Shown piece after piece: positions 10,376 to 20,800 of a stretch of 64,000 bases of DNA. The translations under genes and the position numbers were made by a program. The DNA comes from Nematopogon swammerdamellus (Eukaryota > Arthropoda > Insecta > Lepidoptera > Adelidae). Location: assembly GCA_946902875.1 (NCBI GenBank), contig OX336340.1:7523739-7587738 (forward strand), in the 5' to 3' direction. Every line of letters starts with the position of its first letter. Positions within the stretch are counted from its first letter, which is position 1. The notes beneath the pieces were generated by a model, which worked only from the letters and a program-made list of their open reading frames with translations, was not told where the DNA came from and searched no databases.

Positions 10376-11730
10376 CCCTTTATAGGACGGCCCATACAAA
10401 GTGGCCATTAAAAAGGCCACCTACAATAAGGTGCATATTTCCTAACAAAATTTTCTAACAATGAGCCTTATGCGTCTTATGCGCGGACGATAAAGCACGG
10501 TGGCCAGTAATCCACCCAATCGTCTGTGGTAAGCAGTGCACCAACATTAGGCGACAAAAACTGCACGGGCCAAAATACTGGCCACCGTGCGTTATTACTT
10601 TACTCTTTGCATCGAACTTTGGCAGTTGCCGGCGAAGCAAAGCGGCGAAGTCTCGATTTTCATTACGTTCTGTGTGTATATTATTGGATTTAGCAGGAAA
10701 AATTTAAGTAAATTACATTACATACTTATTGATTTATTACTTGAAAAGCGAACTAGCGATGTGTGATGAAAGTTTTATGACGGAGTATTTTACAAAACAA
10801 TGTCGGAACATATTCTAACGTCAAAACTTTCACCCTCCAACTTGAGAGTGAATTATAGAGTTATATTATCATGTTAACCCTTACGTTATGTTAGTGATTA
10901 TTGGAAATATAGTCTATTTTCATGATCAAATGCAAAATTTACCATAAAAACATGAGCAGGCGAGTTATAAAACATTCTCATTCAACTTTCTACTAGCTTA
11001 GTCTTATTTTTTTAGTTATCATCATCACAACCTAAATAAATGCATTATAGAATTACCTACTAATATTGTGTCAATATTGCAATAGTATAGTGTCAATGTT
11101 GTGTTTCTTACTTCCAGGGCATCATATACTGTGATTCAATTGGAGGACATCGATGAAGAGGAGTTACATATGCTGCTGGGAAGGAAGGAGTGGGGGGTGG
11201 GGCTACGTCCATGCAGATATTGTAGCACAAAAAATAAAGCAAAGGGGAGCATTTATAAATGCAAAAAATGCAATTTCGCGTTATGTGTGTGATGGATGTT
11301 ACAAACTAATAAATAAATAAATAAATAAATAAACCCTATCATTCATTACCTAGGTAAAGGAATAAAACATTAAATTGTGAATTAGTTATTTTTGGTTTAT
11401 TTTTAGTGTTTTCAGTTACTCTTGGTTCTTGTAGATAATAAAGAATGTCCAAACATTTCTATGGTTTCATTTCTCAATACCTAAATACTACTATAATATA
11501 AAAAAAGGCAAATCTAAATTGGCCTGTAATCTGGCCACTGTGCATAGGGGTACACGTAAGTCAGCTTTAGCAGTCAGTGGCCATTAAAATGGCCACCACA
11601 TTTTATTATTTTTCTCAAAATGTACATATTTCTAATAATTTTAATTGATCGAATATGTTATGGATAGCCTAAATAAATAAGCTGACATGCTCATAACTTT
11701 TTCAAAAAAAAAGGTAGGTCCTATAAACGG
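10376..11730. mobile_element. piggyBac-like element with TTAA target duplications
   Basis: It is flanked by TTAA at 10372-10375 and 11731-11734. The termini are inverted: CCCTTTATAGGAC on the left, GTCCTATAAACGG on the right. Palindromic subterminal repeats GTGGCCATTAAAAAGGCCAC (about 10401) and GTGGCCATTAAAATGGCCAC (about 11577) lie near the two ends, with further GGCCAC-rich inverted repeats between 10495 and 10590. The element is 1,355 bases long and retains only a C-terminal transposase remnant, so it is non-autonomous. It inserted into the element at 10082-11862. Confidence 0.8.
11101..11330 (+). pseudogene. piggyBac transposase C-terminal Cys-rich remnant
   Basis: The plus strand reads RPCRYCSTKNKAKGSIYKCK then KCNFALCV, matching the CxxC...CxxC...C zinc-binding tail of piggyBac transposases. 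One extra T after the CV codons shifts the frame; DGCYK continues in the next frame. The DDD catalytic region is absent, so it cannot encode an active transposase. Confidence 0.65.
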
Positions 11731-11913
11731 TTAAGGTTATTTTTTTATAACCACCTAAAAACACTTTATTTTCGAAAATACTTGAAATTTAAATTTTCCC
11801 GCAAAACTGAGAACGACCAATCAGAGCAATTCGCCTAGTGGACTTTGGAAATATGCCGCCCGCATAGGTTACTTACAAAAAAACCATTTGACGCCGGTAA
11901 AATTTAGAGACAT

Positions 11914-12179
11914 ATAATATCAAAGGCGGCAATCTCCACAAGAGCTATTTTCTCAGAAATAAGAAAAAGGTTCCAGTGTAAAAAAAATGTATGTATGGAA
12001 ACCAAGGTGGAGATTGCCAAGACTGATGTGGACATGAATTTTTATGTATGATTTTCTATTGGATATTGCCGTGCTTGGTACGGAGACATTTATTTAATAT
12101 ATTCTAGACGAATAGACGAAAAAAACTTCATCTTTACTTTATTTTCAATACTATGTGGAGATTGCCGCCTTTGATATTA
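11914..12179. mobile_element. MITE with about 26-base terminal inverted repeats
   Basis: ATATCAAAGGCGGCAATCTC (then CACA) at the left is matched by TGTG followed by GAGATTGCCGCCTTTGATAT at the right. The interior is AT-rich with one partial internal copy (GGTGGAGATTGCC near 12004). It is about 266 bases with no ORF. The flanks read ATA/TAT, so a TA target duplication is possible but not certain. Confidence 0.8.
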
Positions 12180-12204
12180 TTTGTCTAGCTACTATATAAA
12201 AAAA

Positions 12205-12835
12205 GTGGTCAAGTGCGAGTCGAACTTGCGTGTAAAGGGTTTCATACAGTAATTCCGATTTTCCGCGAGGACTTTCAGACTTGGGATTTTCGTTTAGGTT
12301 TTCCTGTAAATTATAATAGACTCGCTGTATTCCCTATTATTATTTTTATTTTCAAAATTTTTGACGACCCACTAGTTTTGGCGATAATGTTGGGGCGGAA
12401 TGCTCGATTTTCGTATATTTTATCTTTTAAACTATGCATTTAAAATTATAAAAAAAAAACATATATTTGTATTTCTTTTATCGAGCGCTTTCAATTTCAC
12501 ACAAACATCACATGAAAAAAAAAACTCTTAATTTGTCCCCCCAAAGTCTTAATTCGTTCGTTTAAGCCACGGTTTAAGCTATAGGTACGTTTTATTACAA
12601 CCCGTCCGAAATATCTGCAGACCTGACCAAATGCACATTTTCAGATTATTATTAGGTATAGTTTTTATTTTCTGGGATGTAGAATACAGCTTTTCAGGTA
12701 TAAAAAAGATATTACAATTTCGATTCGTTGATTCGAAAAAAAAATCTGTGACAGACAGATAGACAGACATACAGATGGACACTAGAGTGATCTTAAAGGT
12801 TCAGTTTTTTCCTCTTTGTGGTACGGAATCGTAAA
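12205..12835. repeat. Dispersed repeat family F (GTCAAGTGCGAGTCG head, GACAGACAGA tail)
   Basis: It starts with GTCAAGTGCGAGTCGAACTT, ends with a GACAGACAGATAGACAGAC tract and a terminal GTGGTACGGAATCG. Same layout as 56098-56660 and 58228-58565. This head-to-tail organisation is a very common lepidopteran interspersed repeat. No intact ORF here. Confidence 0.75.
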
Positions 12836-13075
12836 AAAATTAATATTTATTGCCATTAGGCCAGGATTGATAACTTGTTCAACATACCTACTTCAGAAAG
12901 CAGCTGTTCAGTGGAATTCACAGGTTCACAACACAATATTATTGGGCTTGCTCACTCCAATGAGTATTCGTAAATAGGTATATGCTATAATTAATAAACG
13001 CAAAGAACACATAACTAATTTTATTAATGATAAATTACGCAATTGTACATAAAGAAGGTGAGTAAATATTGTCTA

Positions 13076-15755
13076 TTATGCAAATTTGCCAGCGACACGT
13101 TCTTCGCGTACTCTCAGCCGACGTTCCCGTTCAAACTCTTTCATGCGAAGTAGGTAACTGTAAACAAAAACATGTGATGTGAGTAAACTGAGCGGCGGGA
13201 GATCGGCGCGATCTTGGCTTTGACTCTTGACTACAGGATACGAGGTTCTGATCCGACCGACATGCATCAATGAGTTTTTTCAGATGGAAAAATGTACATT
13301 TATATATGTATACCTACACTTGTTGCTTTACCATTCGGAACCGATGTAAAACTGTAGGTCCCTGCACTTGTCCCTACTTGGTGGTACTGGTGATACCGGT
13401 ACTGGACATATACCGTGTAAGTATATTTAGTTTATCTTTGGTTAAGTATATATCTACACTATAATATAAAGAGGTAAAGTTTGTAAGTTTGGATGTAGAA
13501 GGTAATCTCCGAAAATACTCATCCAATTTTAAAAATTCTTTGACCAATATTTAGAATGGACCTTCAGGATGGACATAGGCTATGCGAGCGAAGCAGCGGG
13601 CAAAAGCTAGTATGGTACATAAGTATACCGCATACCAGCCTCGTTTGTGTTGCCCTCTAGTCCAGTATAGCCAGCAATCTAAAGCGATATGGCATCTTCT
13701 CGGAGGTGATATTGTCTGGTCGGAGCATGTGCTCTCGCGTCTCTAACTCAGCGACCCATGCCGGATTACATAAAAAAAAACTGATGGGATGATACAGAGT
13801 AAATTTTATTTTCTTCTTTATTTGAATAGGACTTTAGCCACCTAGCGACTATGTCAGCCCCATAGTATCTATTATGAAATTCTCCAAAACTTCCCTAACC
13901 TCTGAGGGCTAGTCAGTCAGTCAGCGTGTAAGCGTCCAATGCTGGACATACGTGTCGAATTCTCCTCCAGTCCTCGTGGCCTTCAGCGGTACGAAACCAC
14001 TGCTTTCCGCCGACGTACTTGATGTCATCGTCTCACCAAGCGGATGGTTCAACGCTCTTTGAATATGGGAATAAGGCTCATACTTCTAAATAAAGGTGAT
14101 GATATGCCCTAATTGATCTTATTCACTTTGGCGCCAGCCAAGAGCAAAAAAATTATGGATTTTTTGCACCACCGCTGAAAATAAACAATATTTTTGGTGT
14201 CATTAGTTTGTTGTGTTTTTGTATAAATCGAAAAAATACTAACATTTCTGAAGTGAATGTTTTATTATTGGAGGGTTTTATCCATTTGCGTGTGAAACGA
14301 TTACAACCATGATCAATATACTATATATTTTTTTTTTCAAAAGAATTGTTTTTTCTCTCCTTGCGTCACGAATTACTGCGAATATTTCCATAATTTTACG
14401 AAGATGAGCGTGCACCGGCACTGACACCTGAGTGGTTAAACAATCCACAACATCTCAGTAAAAAGGGCTCACTCTTGCTGTTCGCAGGTCAAATAGGCGT
14501 GTCTCTCATGGGCACACCTGTAGACCCATGGCATGGTCTTGTAACGGCACACGTGGTAATCCAGCAGGAGATGAGAGCAGTAGTCGCGGTTCTGGGGCGG
14601 GATGCGTGCCGATATTAGATGAGCCTCTTCCGCAATCATCTCTGCAACACACACACGCACATTATTTTCTCTGTTCTAGCATTTACTTACGTCTTTTGAA
14701 GTGGCATACAATTTTTTGTTTAACCGCTCATACGTCGGACGCTGTGCGACTTCTGACTCCGCAAAATAACGGAGATAGCCGGGCCGTGATTTGTTAGGCA
14801 AGGGTTATGGGAAATAAGCTTTTTCGATAAAATAAATCTATGAAAACCTAAGTATAGCAAATTTAGTATGGTTGTAATTGTTAAAAATTTTCCTATGGAG
14901 TTATCTATACCTTACAGTGCACTTTTGTTTGGATCCCAAATTATGAGTTGCATGAACATTGCACTTCACAAAGGTTTTTCTTCGATTTCAGACACTGGCA
15001 AATGGATAAAAACCTCCAATATGTCTGAATGAACGTTAGAAATGTTGTATTCTTTCGAATTCATACACAAACACAATCAACTAATTATTTGATTTGGCGG
15101 CACGTCGAATTTGCGCACGAACAGGCATATCTTCACCTTTGGTGATAAATGAGCCTTATCCCAATATTCAAAGAGTGTGTGTTTCAATGCCGAAAGCCGG
15201 CCGCTTCGACGTTACAAAATTAGAATGTGACGTTTCGGTCACAGCTTCACAAGGCCTGGCCGCGCCAAAGCTAAACAGAAGAACCTACGAAAAATGAATC
15301 TTTGCCTCATACAGCTGCAGTTATGCAGAAAGATTGTACACAATTTACCATTTTCAAAATATTGCACAAATATTGTTACAAATTATGAACAAATAAGAAC
15401 CAACCAAGGAAGGTGGACCATTCACAAACCTTGACAAAAATTATAGACGTATGCGAATGACCTCCAATCAAATGTTTATCACAGTGAAACCTAACCTATA
15501 GACAAAAATATTATGTAATAAATATCTAAACGAAAATTACAGAGAAACGCACAGACGCCACCGGTTTATTATCGCAAGAATACGTACATGTGGAAGTACT
15601 GTCAAGCTATTTTATTTTACATAAATTAGACATAGAAATGACGAACCTCGCTTTTTGCGTTTACATTCGAAGCCCACATCAGGGGGAAATGTGGGCTCAT
15701 CATCCATGTACAGGCAGACTTTGCCGCCGTTGGCTGAGCTTAGGAAGCCCCCCAT
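13076..15755 (-). CDS. NDUFB7: NDUFB7, NADH dehydrogenase 1 beta subcomplex subunit 7
   Basis: Three exons: 15755-15647, 14641-14473, 13157-13076, joining in frame to 119 aa. NDUFB7 is an accessory subunit of mitochondrial complex I on the intermembrane-space side. It carries a twin CX9C (CHCH) fold: Cys at DYCSHLLLDYHVC and at YRCAHERHAYLTC, both with exactly nine residues between the cysteines. Flanking signature text is ARIPPQNRDY and YLLRMKEFERERRLRVR. The N-terminus MGGFLSS keeps the Gly-2 that is myristoylated in NDUFB7 proteins. The start codon at 15755 has a strong context (AGGATGG). The first exon is otherwise divergent. It is convergent with nothing and divergent from the NEK gene 2 kb to its right. 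Confidence 0.95.
13480..13612 (+). repeat. Dispersed repeat with AGCGGGCAAAAGCTAGT end
   Basis: A 130-base unit beginning near TATAATATAAAGAGGTAAAG and ending GGGCAAAAGCTAGT. The ending resembles a common lepidopteran repeat, possibly Helitron-related (CTAG-type 3' end). It is called only from memory of such repeats; there is no second copy in the window. Confidence 0.35.
13618..13780 (+). repeat. SINE-like family B, 5'-truncated copy
   Basis: From GCATACCAGCCTCG through GCCGGATTACATAAAAAAAA. It matches the 3' two thirds of 2050-2312. It lies in the NDUFB7 intron, directly after the AGCTAGT repeat. Confidence 0.8.
13913..14045 (-). pseudogene. LINE polymerase C-terminal fragment
   Basis: The minus strand reads DDIKYVGGKQWFRTAEGHED then WRR, ending at a stop at 13913-13915. 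WxDDIK...G..W...A..R..W is the terminal signature of a widespread lepidopteran non-LTR element. No upstream domains remain. It lies in the NDUFB7 intron. Confidence 0.7.
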
Positions 15756-16456
15756 CCTGCGTCTGTTCCGTTGCGCTCAGCCAGTTATTGCAATGAATGA
15801 ATGGATAAACCTCCTGATTCTTTCTCTTCACTCTTCAGCACCAGGCTAGCTAGCGCAACTCGGAAGAAAAAATTTATTTGGTTACTACTGTGGCTGTCAA
15901 CGGCAGTGTTGCCGGATCCTCCTTTTCGTTTTGCCCGCATAGAACCCTAAAATTACCCGATTTTGGCACAAAATACCCGCCGACAATCGAAAATAAATCC
16001 TCATCAATATTAGAGCAAAAACATATGAAAAAAATAGTAGGTAAAAAATAGATAGGTAGAAAATGATTTTTTTTTGTAGGAAAATGAAATAAGTTTATTT
16101 AGACTTGATAAAGACCACAGAACAACGATGGTCACACCGCCCGCGCCCGTCGACAAGCAAGACCGGACTTTTTTGCTCTGTGATAAAGACAAATGGAATT
16201 TTGAATGGAATGGAATTTTGAATGAATAATTTAGTTCTAAGGCGTTAGCTCCGCTGTCAGCCACGTTCATTTCAGACCTTGTCGCACTATTAGTTAACTG
16301 TGAAGTGGCAGATCAGGAATCAGGACGAGTCCTTCATCGCAGCGCAGGAGAGTTTTGCTGCAGCTGCGACGGACGGCACTATGCGAGTTTTCTCCCGAAA
16401 CAGAGATTATTAAACTGTTTTAATAATAAATAATAAAAAAATCGTCCCGGAGAGCT

Positions 16457-16620
16457 CCGTAGCCACGGCCTGCACCCGCCGGTGTGCTTGGAGGCCTGCC
16501 TCCCGCCGCCGGCGGTATTACCGTTTTTTATTTTTATATTAATTTTGTGTATTTTTATTACTTTTTTGTATAATATATGTAAAATTAATGTAAAATTTTA
16601 ATAACGTGAAATAAAGAATA
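16457..16620. repeat. Dispersed repeat family G, copy 1
   Basis: CACCCGCCGGTGTGCTTGGA followed by GCCGGCGGTATTACCG and an AT-rich tail TAAAATTAATGTAAAATTTT to GTGAAATAAAG. A reverse-complement copy is at 31627-31775. Both end in an AATAAA-like tail, so a retroposed 3' end is likely. Confidence 0.75.
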
Positions 16621-17519
16621 ATAAAAAGGATAACTTTGGTGGGTTATCTTGGTGGTGGTTATCTTGTGGTGGGTTTAACGTAATGTTGAGGCGGTGCATG
16701 TCGTTTTTGTTAAACTCCCATAGTGCAGTTTGGCTGCTACCACAGCAGCTGCGTCAAAGCTCTCCTGCGATGAAGGAATTGTCATTAGGCTGTCTTATGG
16801 TCGGTCGGCCACCTGAAAGACTTTATCCAATCGCTCGAATTTTGGTTCTTCGGCAAGTGATAAATAAATTATGATGTTTTGGTGGTTTAAAAAAAATAAC
16901 CAGGGTTAACTGAATCCACTGAGAAATTATATCGTTCCTCTGAGATTGTCCTACTATAAATTGGATTTAAAATATTTTTTTATTTTAGATTAGCAGAAAA
17001 TATGTGAAATATTTTGGTCTAATATGTAAATGAATATGTTTACGTCATATTGTCTATTTCAATATTATAATTGCTCTGATTTAATGTAAGTGAGAAAGAA
17101 AATTAATTGCTGGTTTACTCAAAAAGTAACTCAGCTGATATAAATACGCCCAAAAACATTGTTCTATTGTAGTTTAGTAAGTTCTTTTGTGGTTTTATGA
17201 AAAAATTGTTTATTATGTTGAAAATAAAGACTATTATCCGATTTCACAAAAAAAAAATATTTTAGTTAAACCTGAACATTATTTTGTAACTCAATGGAAC
17301 GAACTAGCTTCCCAAGCAACTTTAAAATCACAATTATTCCAAATTTAGCCCAGTTATTTTGATAATTCCTTCTGTAGGGTAAACTTTAAATAAGATATAT
17401 AAGATAAATAAGAAGTAAGATTTACCGAAAAAACTCAAATAAAAAAATAAAATAAAAATTAATTAATTTTTCTGATGGGTACAAACTTTTTGAAAAATGC
17501 CCACCTATTTAGGGTGATG

Positions 17520-17716
17520 TGATGCCGGCACTTCACTTGGCTTAGCGTATTCGTGTTTGTTGCAAACATTTGATGCCGGCACTTCACTTGGCTTAGCGTA
17601 TTCGTGTTTGTTGCAAACATTTTAGTTTTATCTCGCTCTAAACAAGCCATTAAAGGGAGACGAAACGGAAATGTTTGCCAAATACACGAATACGCTAAGC
17701 CAAGTGAAGTGCCGGC
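17520..17716. repeat. Foldback repeat: two direct 51-base units plus one inverted unit
   Basis: Units at 17520-17570 and 17571-17621 (GATGCCGGCACTTCACTTGG, then GCGTATTCGTGTTTG) are nearly identical. A reverse complement lies at 17670-17716 (TACGCTAAGCCAAGTGAAGT then GCCGGCA). The spacer shares its TTTATCTC/AAAGGGAGA core with 8207-8262. It ends about 95 bases upstream of the NEK start codon, so it may affect that promoter. Confidence 0.85.
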
Positions 17717-17811
17717 AAGACAGCATAGGAAAATAAAAATTTAAAACTACCCACATCTGTTCAGAAATACAATAAAACATTTAAATTTAAAACATCAAAC
17801 TCGCACGCAAT

Positions 17812-20800
17812 ATGGACGATCTTAGTGATTGCAAAATTGTGAAAACTATTGGTAAAGGTACTTATGGGTAAGCCAACCAATACATAATAGCACACAAACA
17901 GCACAAACCTGCGTGAACAGAGGCGGACTAGAAGCCTTGGCCGCCCTAGGCCATTTAGTACCAGCCGCCCCAATTCAGTGCAGCCATCCCTTTCTGCAAA
18001 GTTTACAGCGTAGGTACAAATGTGAAGTTTTATGAAAATAAGTATTGCGTTCGGTTCAACCTGCCAGAAATATTTCATTTCTCAGTTTAGTGGTTTTATT
18101 TTTACATATATATAGCAAAAGTATTTTTTATAAGTTTTACGGCAATATCTTTCTTTTCGTCGTAGCTAAATTATTTTCTCCGCGTAAATGGCCGCGCTCA
18201 CCACGCAAATGCTCGGGCCGACACCTTTTCTATTGTGCCTGCGCTCACTGCTTCCAGCAGCAGGCGTAGATTGGCCGCCCCGCCCTAGGCCCAGGCCTAG
18301 TTGGCACTTGGCCTTAAGGAAAGTCCGCCCCTGTGCGTGAAATCTCCCTGTATTTGAAAAGAAATAGGTGCCACCATTGATGCCTTATGTACCTATTTCA
18401 TTCCAGGACAGTTTACCTATGCAAGAAGAGAACAACTGGCGAATTGACTATAATCAAAGATATACCTGTGAAGTCTACTTTAAAAGATGAATATAAGGTA
18501 AGGGCTTGTACCCATATTTAATTGTTTAAGTAATATGGGAATATCTTGTCCAAAGTTGTTGAAAAGTGTCTTGTTATTTTTAAAAAATGAATAAAACCTT
18601 AAATATTTGTACATGTGAGCATAGTTTTCATTTCCTGCCGATTTACTAGGTACCTTGTACCGTTTACACCACACTAAGCAAATATTGATAAAAGTGGGTA
18701 AAATCTGTCACCTAGTATGGGTACGAGCCCTAATATAGAAAATCCTAATAAAGTATGTATTTTAATTACTATAAAGTATCTGACTGAATGACTGAGAACC
18801 ACAACACATTTTACTGCAGTTTCTCGAAGTGCAGAATCGGAATGCATTTTGTATTAAAATTAAATTTATAATTTGAAAATTATCTGTTCTATTTTCAAAT
18901 TGTAGGGCGCTGAAAATGAAATAAAAATTATATCCAAATTGAACCATCCAAACATTATAAAATACTTTGACAGTTATTATTACAAGACTCATGTGCGGAT
19001 GTCTATGGAGTATGCAACCAATGGGAATCTTGCCGAGTATATGTACGAACGGAGAATGGAATATGTACCTCAACAGGTATGATCAGGTAAAATTTATAAA
19101 TAAGAAAGTAATATTGGTGGGTGATATACAACATATATCTAAACAAGAACCCTGAAATATTTTTATATCTGCATTTAGTGCATTCCTCATACTTGTTTGT
19201 AATATATTATACATTCCCATATTTTTAAATTTACTTAAGCGAGAATTCTCCTTGAAAGCACACAACAGGTACCCAATGATTTAATCTGTTTCAGCAAATC
19301 CTGTTCTTCTTCAGTCAGATTCTGTTGGGAGTTAAGTACATTCACCGGATGAACATTATCCACAGAGACTTGAAGGCGGAAAATATTTTACTGAGCGGGA
19401 AATTTGGAGTGACCATCAAAATTGGTGACTTTGGAATTGCAAAAATGATAATGAGGCATGTACTCGAGTTTTACTTTGAAACTTTCCTATTGCCTCGCGG
19501 CCTCCTGAGTGGGTTTGTACTACTGCACTGGGCACAGCATAAATCTTGGTTACGTTTTAACATGATAGGTTTACTTACATGTGGCATTCATGATAGAAAA
19601 TGGTTTAGGCGGAGAAGTTATAGAATCACGTCATTTTTAACAGACTTCAAAAAAAGGAGGAGCTTCTCCATTTGTCGGAATTTTTTTATGTACCTATGTT
19701 CCGATGATAATTTTTTTATTTGAAAGGGGGTACCTTAGAGGTGGTCCCATATTGGCCAAGTTCTGATGATAGTATTCATGAGAAAAGCATCAAAGCATGT
19801 GCATGACAAATGGGTGAATAATTCTATACCACAACCACACCAACCAATTCCGATGATTCTTTTGATGTTAGAAAGGAGGTACTTCAGGGGTTGGAGTCGG
19901 TTTTTAAAAAGAGTTATTATAAGAACCTAATATTATTATGAACGTGCCTTTATTATTTCTACAGTGGCCAAAAGACATCAACAGTAATTGGAACTCCGTA
20001 CTACTTGGCGCCAGAGCTGTGCGACGGCAAACCTTACGACACAAAGACTGACGTTTGGGCTCTCGGATGTCTTCTGTATGAGATGTGCACGCATCAGAGG
20101 GCGTTTGAGTCCGAGGTAAATATTTCAAACAATCTGTCAAAAATGCACAATAAATTATTACTTACATTCCGTAGGTCAGTGGCGGCTGGTGACTTCAGTG
20201 ACCGGTAGTGCGCTAAGTACCTACCTACCTACCTACTTAAATACCAAATTTCCCAACACATTCCCGTCATGTTATTTTAAGATCGGGACTTCCGAATTTT
20301 TTAAACGCCTGCGTTTTATTATGTACGTACCTAGTATGAATATTCTCAAGACACTCAATGAGTTGCAAAAAACAAGAAAAAAAAACCAAACAAGTTTTTT
20401 AAACTCATTTTTAGTACCTTTATGAACACACCCATAGACCACAACACTACTGCAGCTTTCAAAAAGAAAACAGTAGAAATGTCACAAAAATACTTAAAAA
20501 AAAATATAAAAATAAAAGCATTTGAAAAGTAGGAATTGAACCCGGGATCACCTGATTTTAAAACCTTACCTTAAGAAAACCAACGCTTAAGAAAATATCA
20601 GCACCACTTAATTCACAGTATCACGTGACAGAAAGCACAAAACCTAACCATATCCCATTTTAAATATTCGCGCGCTAACGGGTATGTGACATCACATGAC
20701 AGCGCGCTGACTCTAGCTAGGTAGACGGGACGGGACGAGTTGCAAAACGAATCGCTTGCGACGTGTCGCACGCTATACACGATATAGCGTCCTTGATTGG

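Larger units (their letters stand above)
10082..11862. mobile_element. Outer inverted-repeat DNA element split by a piggyBac insertion
   Basis: The ends are inverted repeats of about 47 bases: CCACTAGGCGAATGATGCTG then ATTGGTCG at 10102-10129, and CGACCAATCAGAGCAATTCG then CCTAGTGG at 11814-11841, with similarity extending outward into GCATAT.TCCA. Inside, ATAACCACCTAAAA followed by a TTTATTTTCGAAAATACTT-like string occurs on both sides of the piggyBac insertion (10305-10345 and 11748-11785). The same ATAACCACCTAA element recurs near 32700 and 33600. Confidence 0.7.
15756..17811. other. Divergent intergenic region, NDUFB7 to NEK kinase
   Basis: Both promoters must lie here. There is a GC-richer block at 16440-16530, part of the dispersed repeat described below, and AT-rich DNA to 17500. 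The fragment at 16683-16800 (GTTGAGGCGGTGCATGTCG, and a GGTGGTTTAAAAAAAATAAC end near 16880) belongs to the same repeat cluster as 32740-33380. No gene recognised. Confidence 0.5.
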
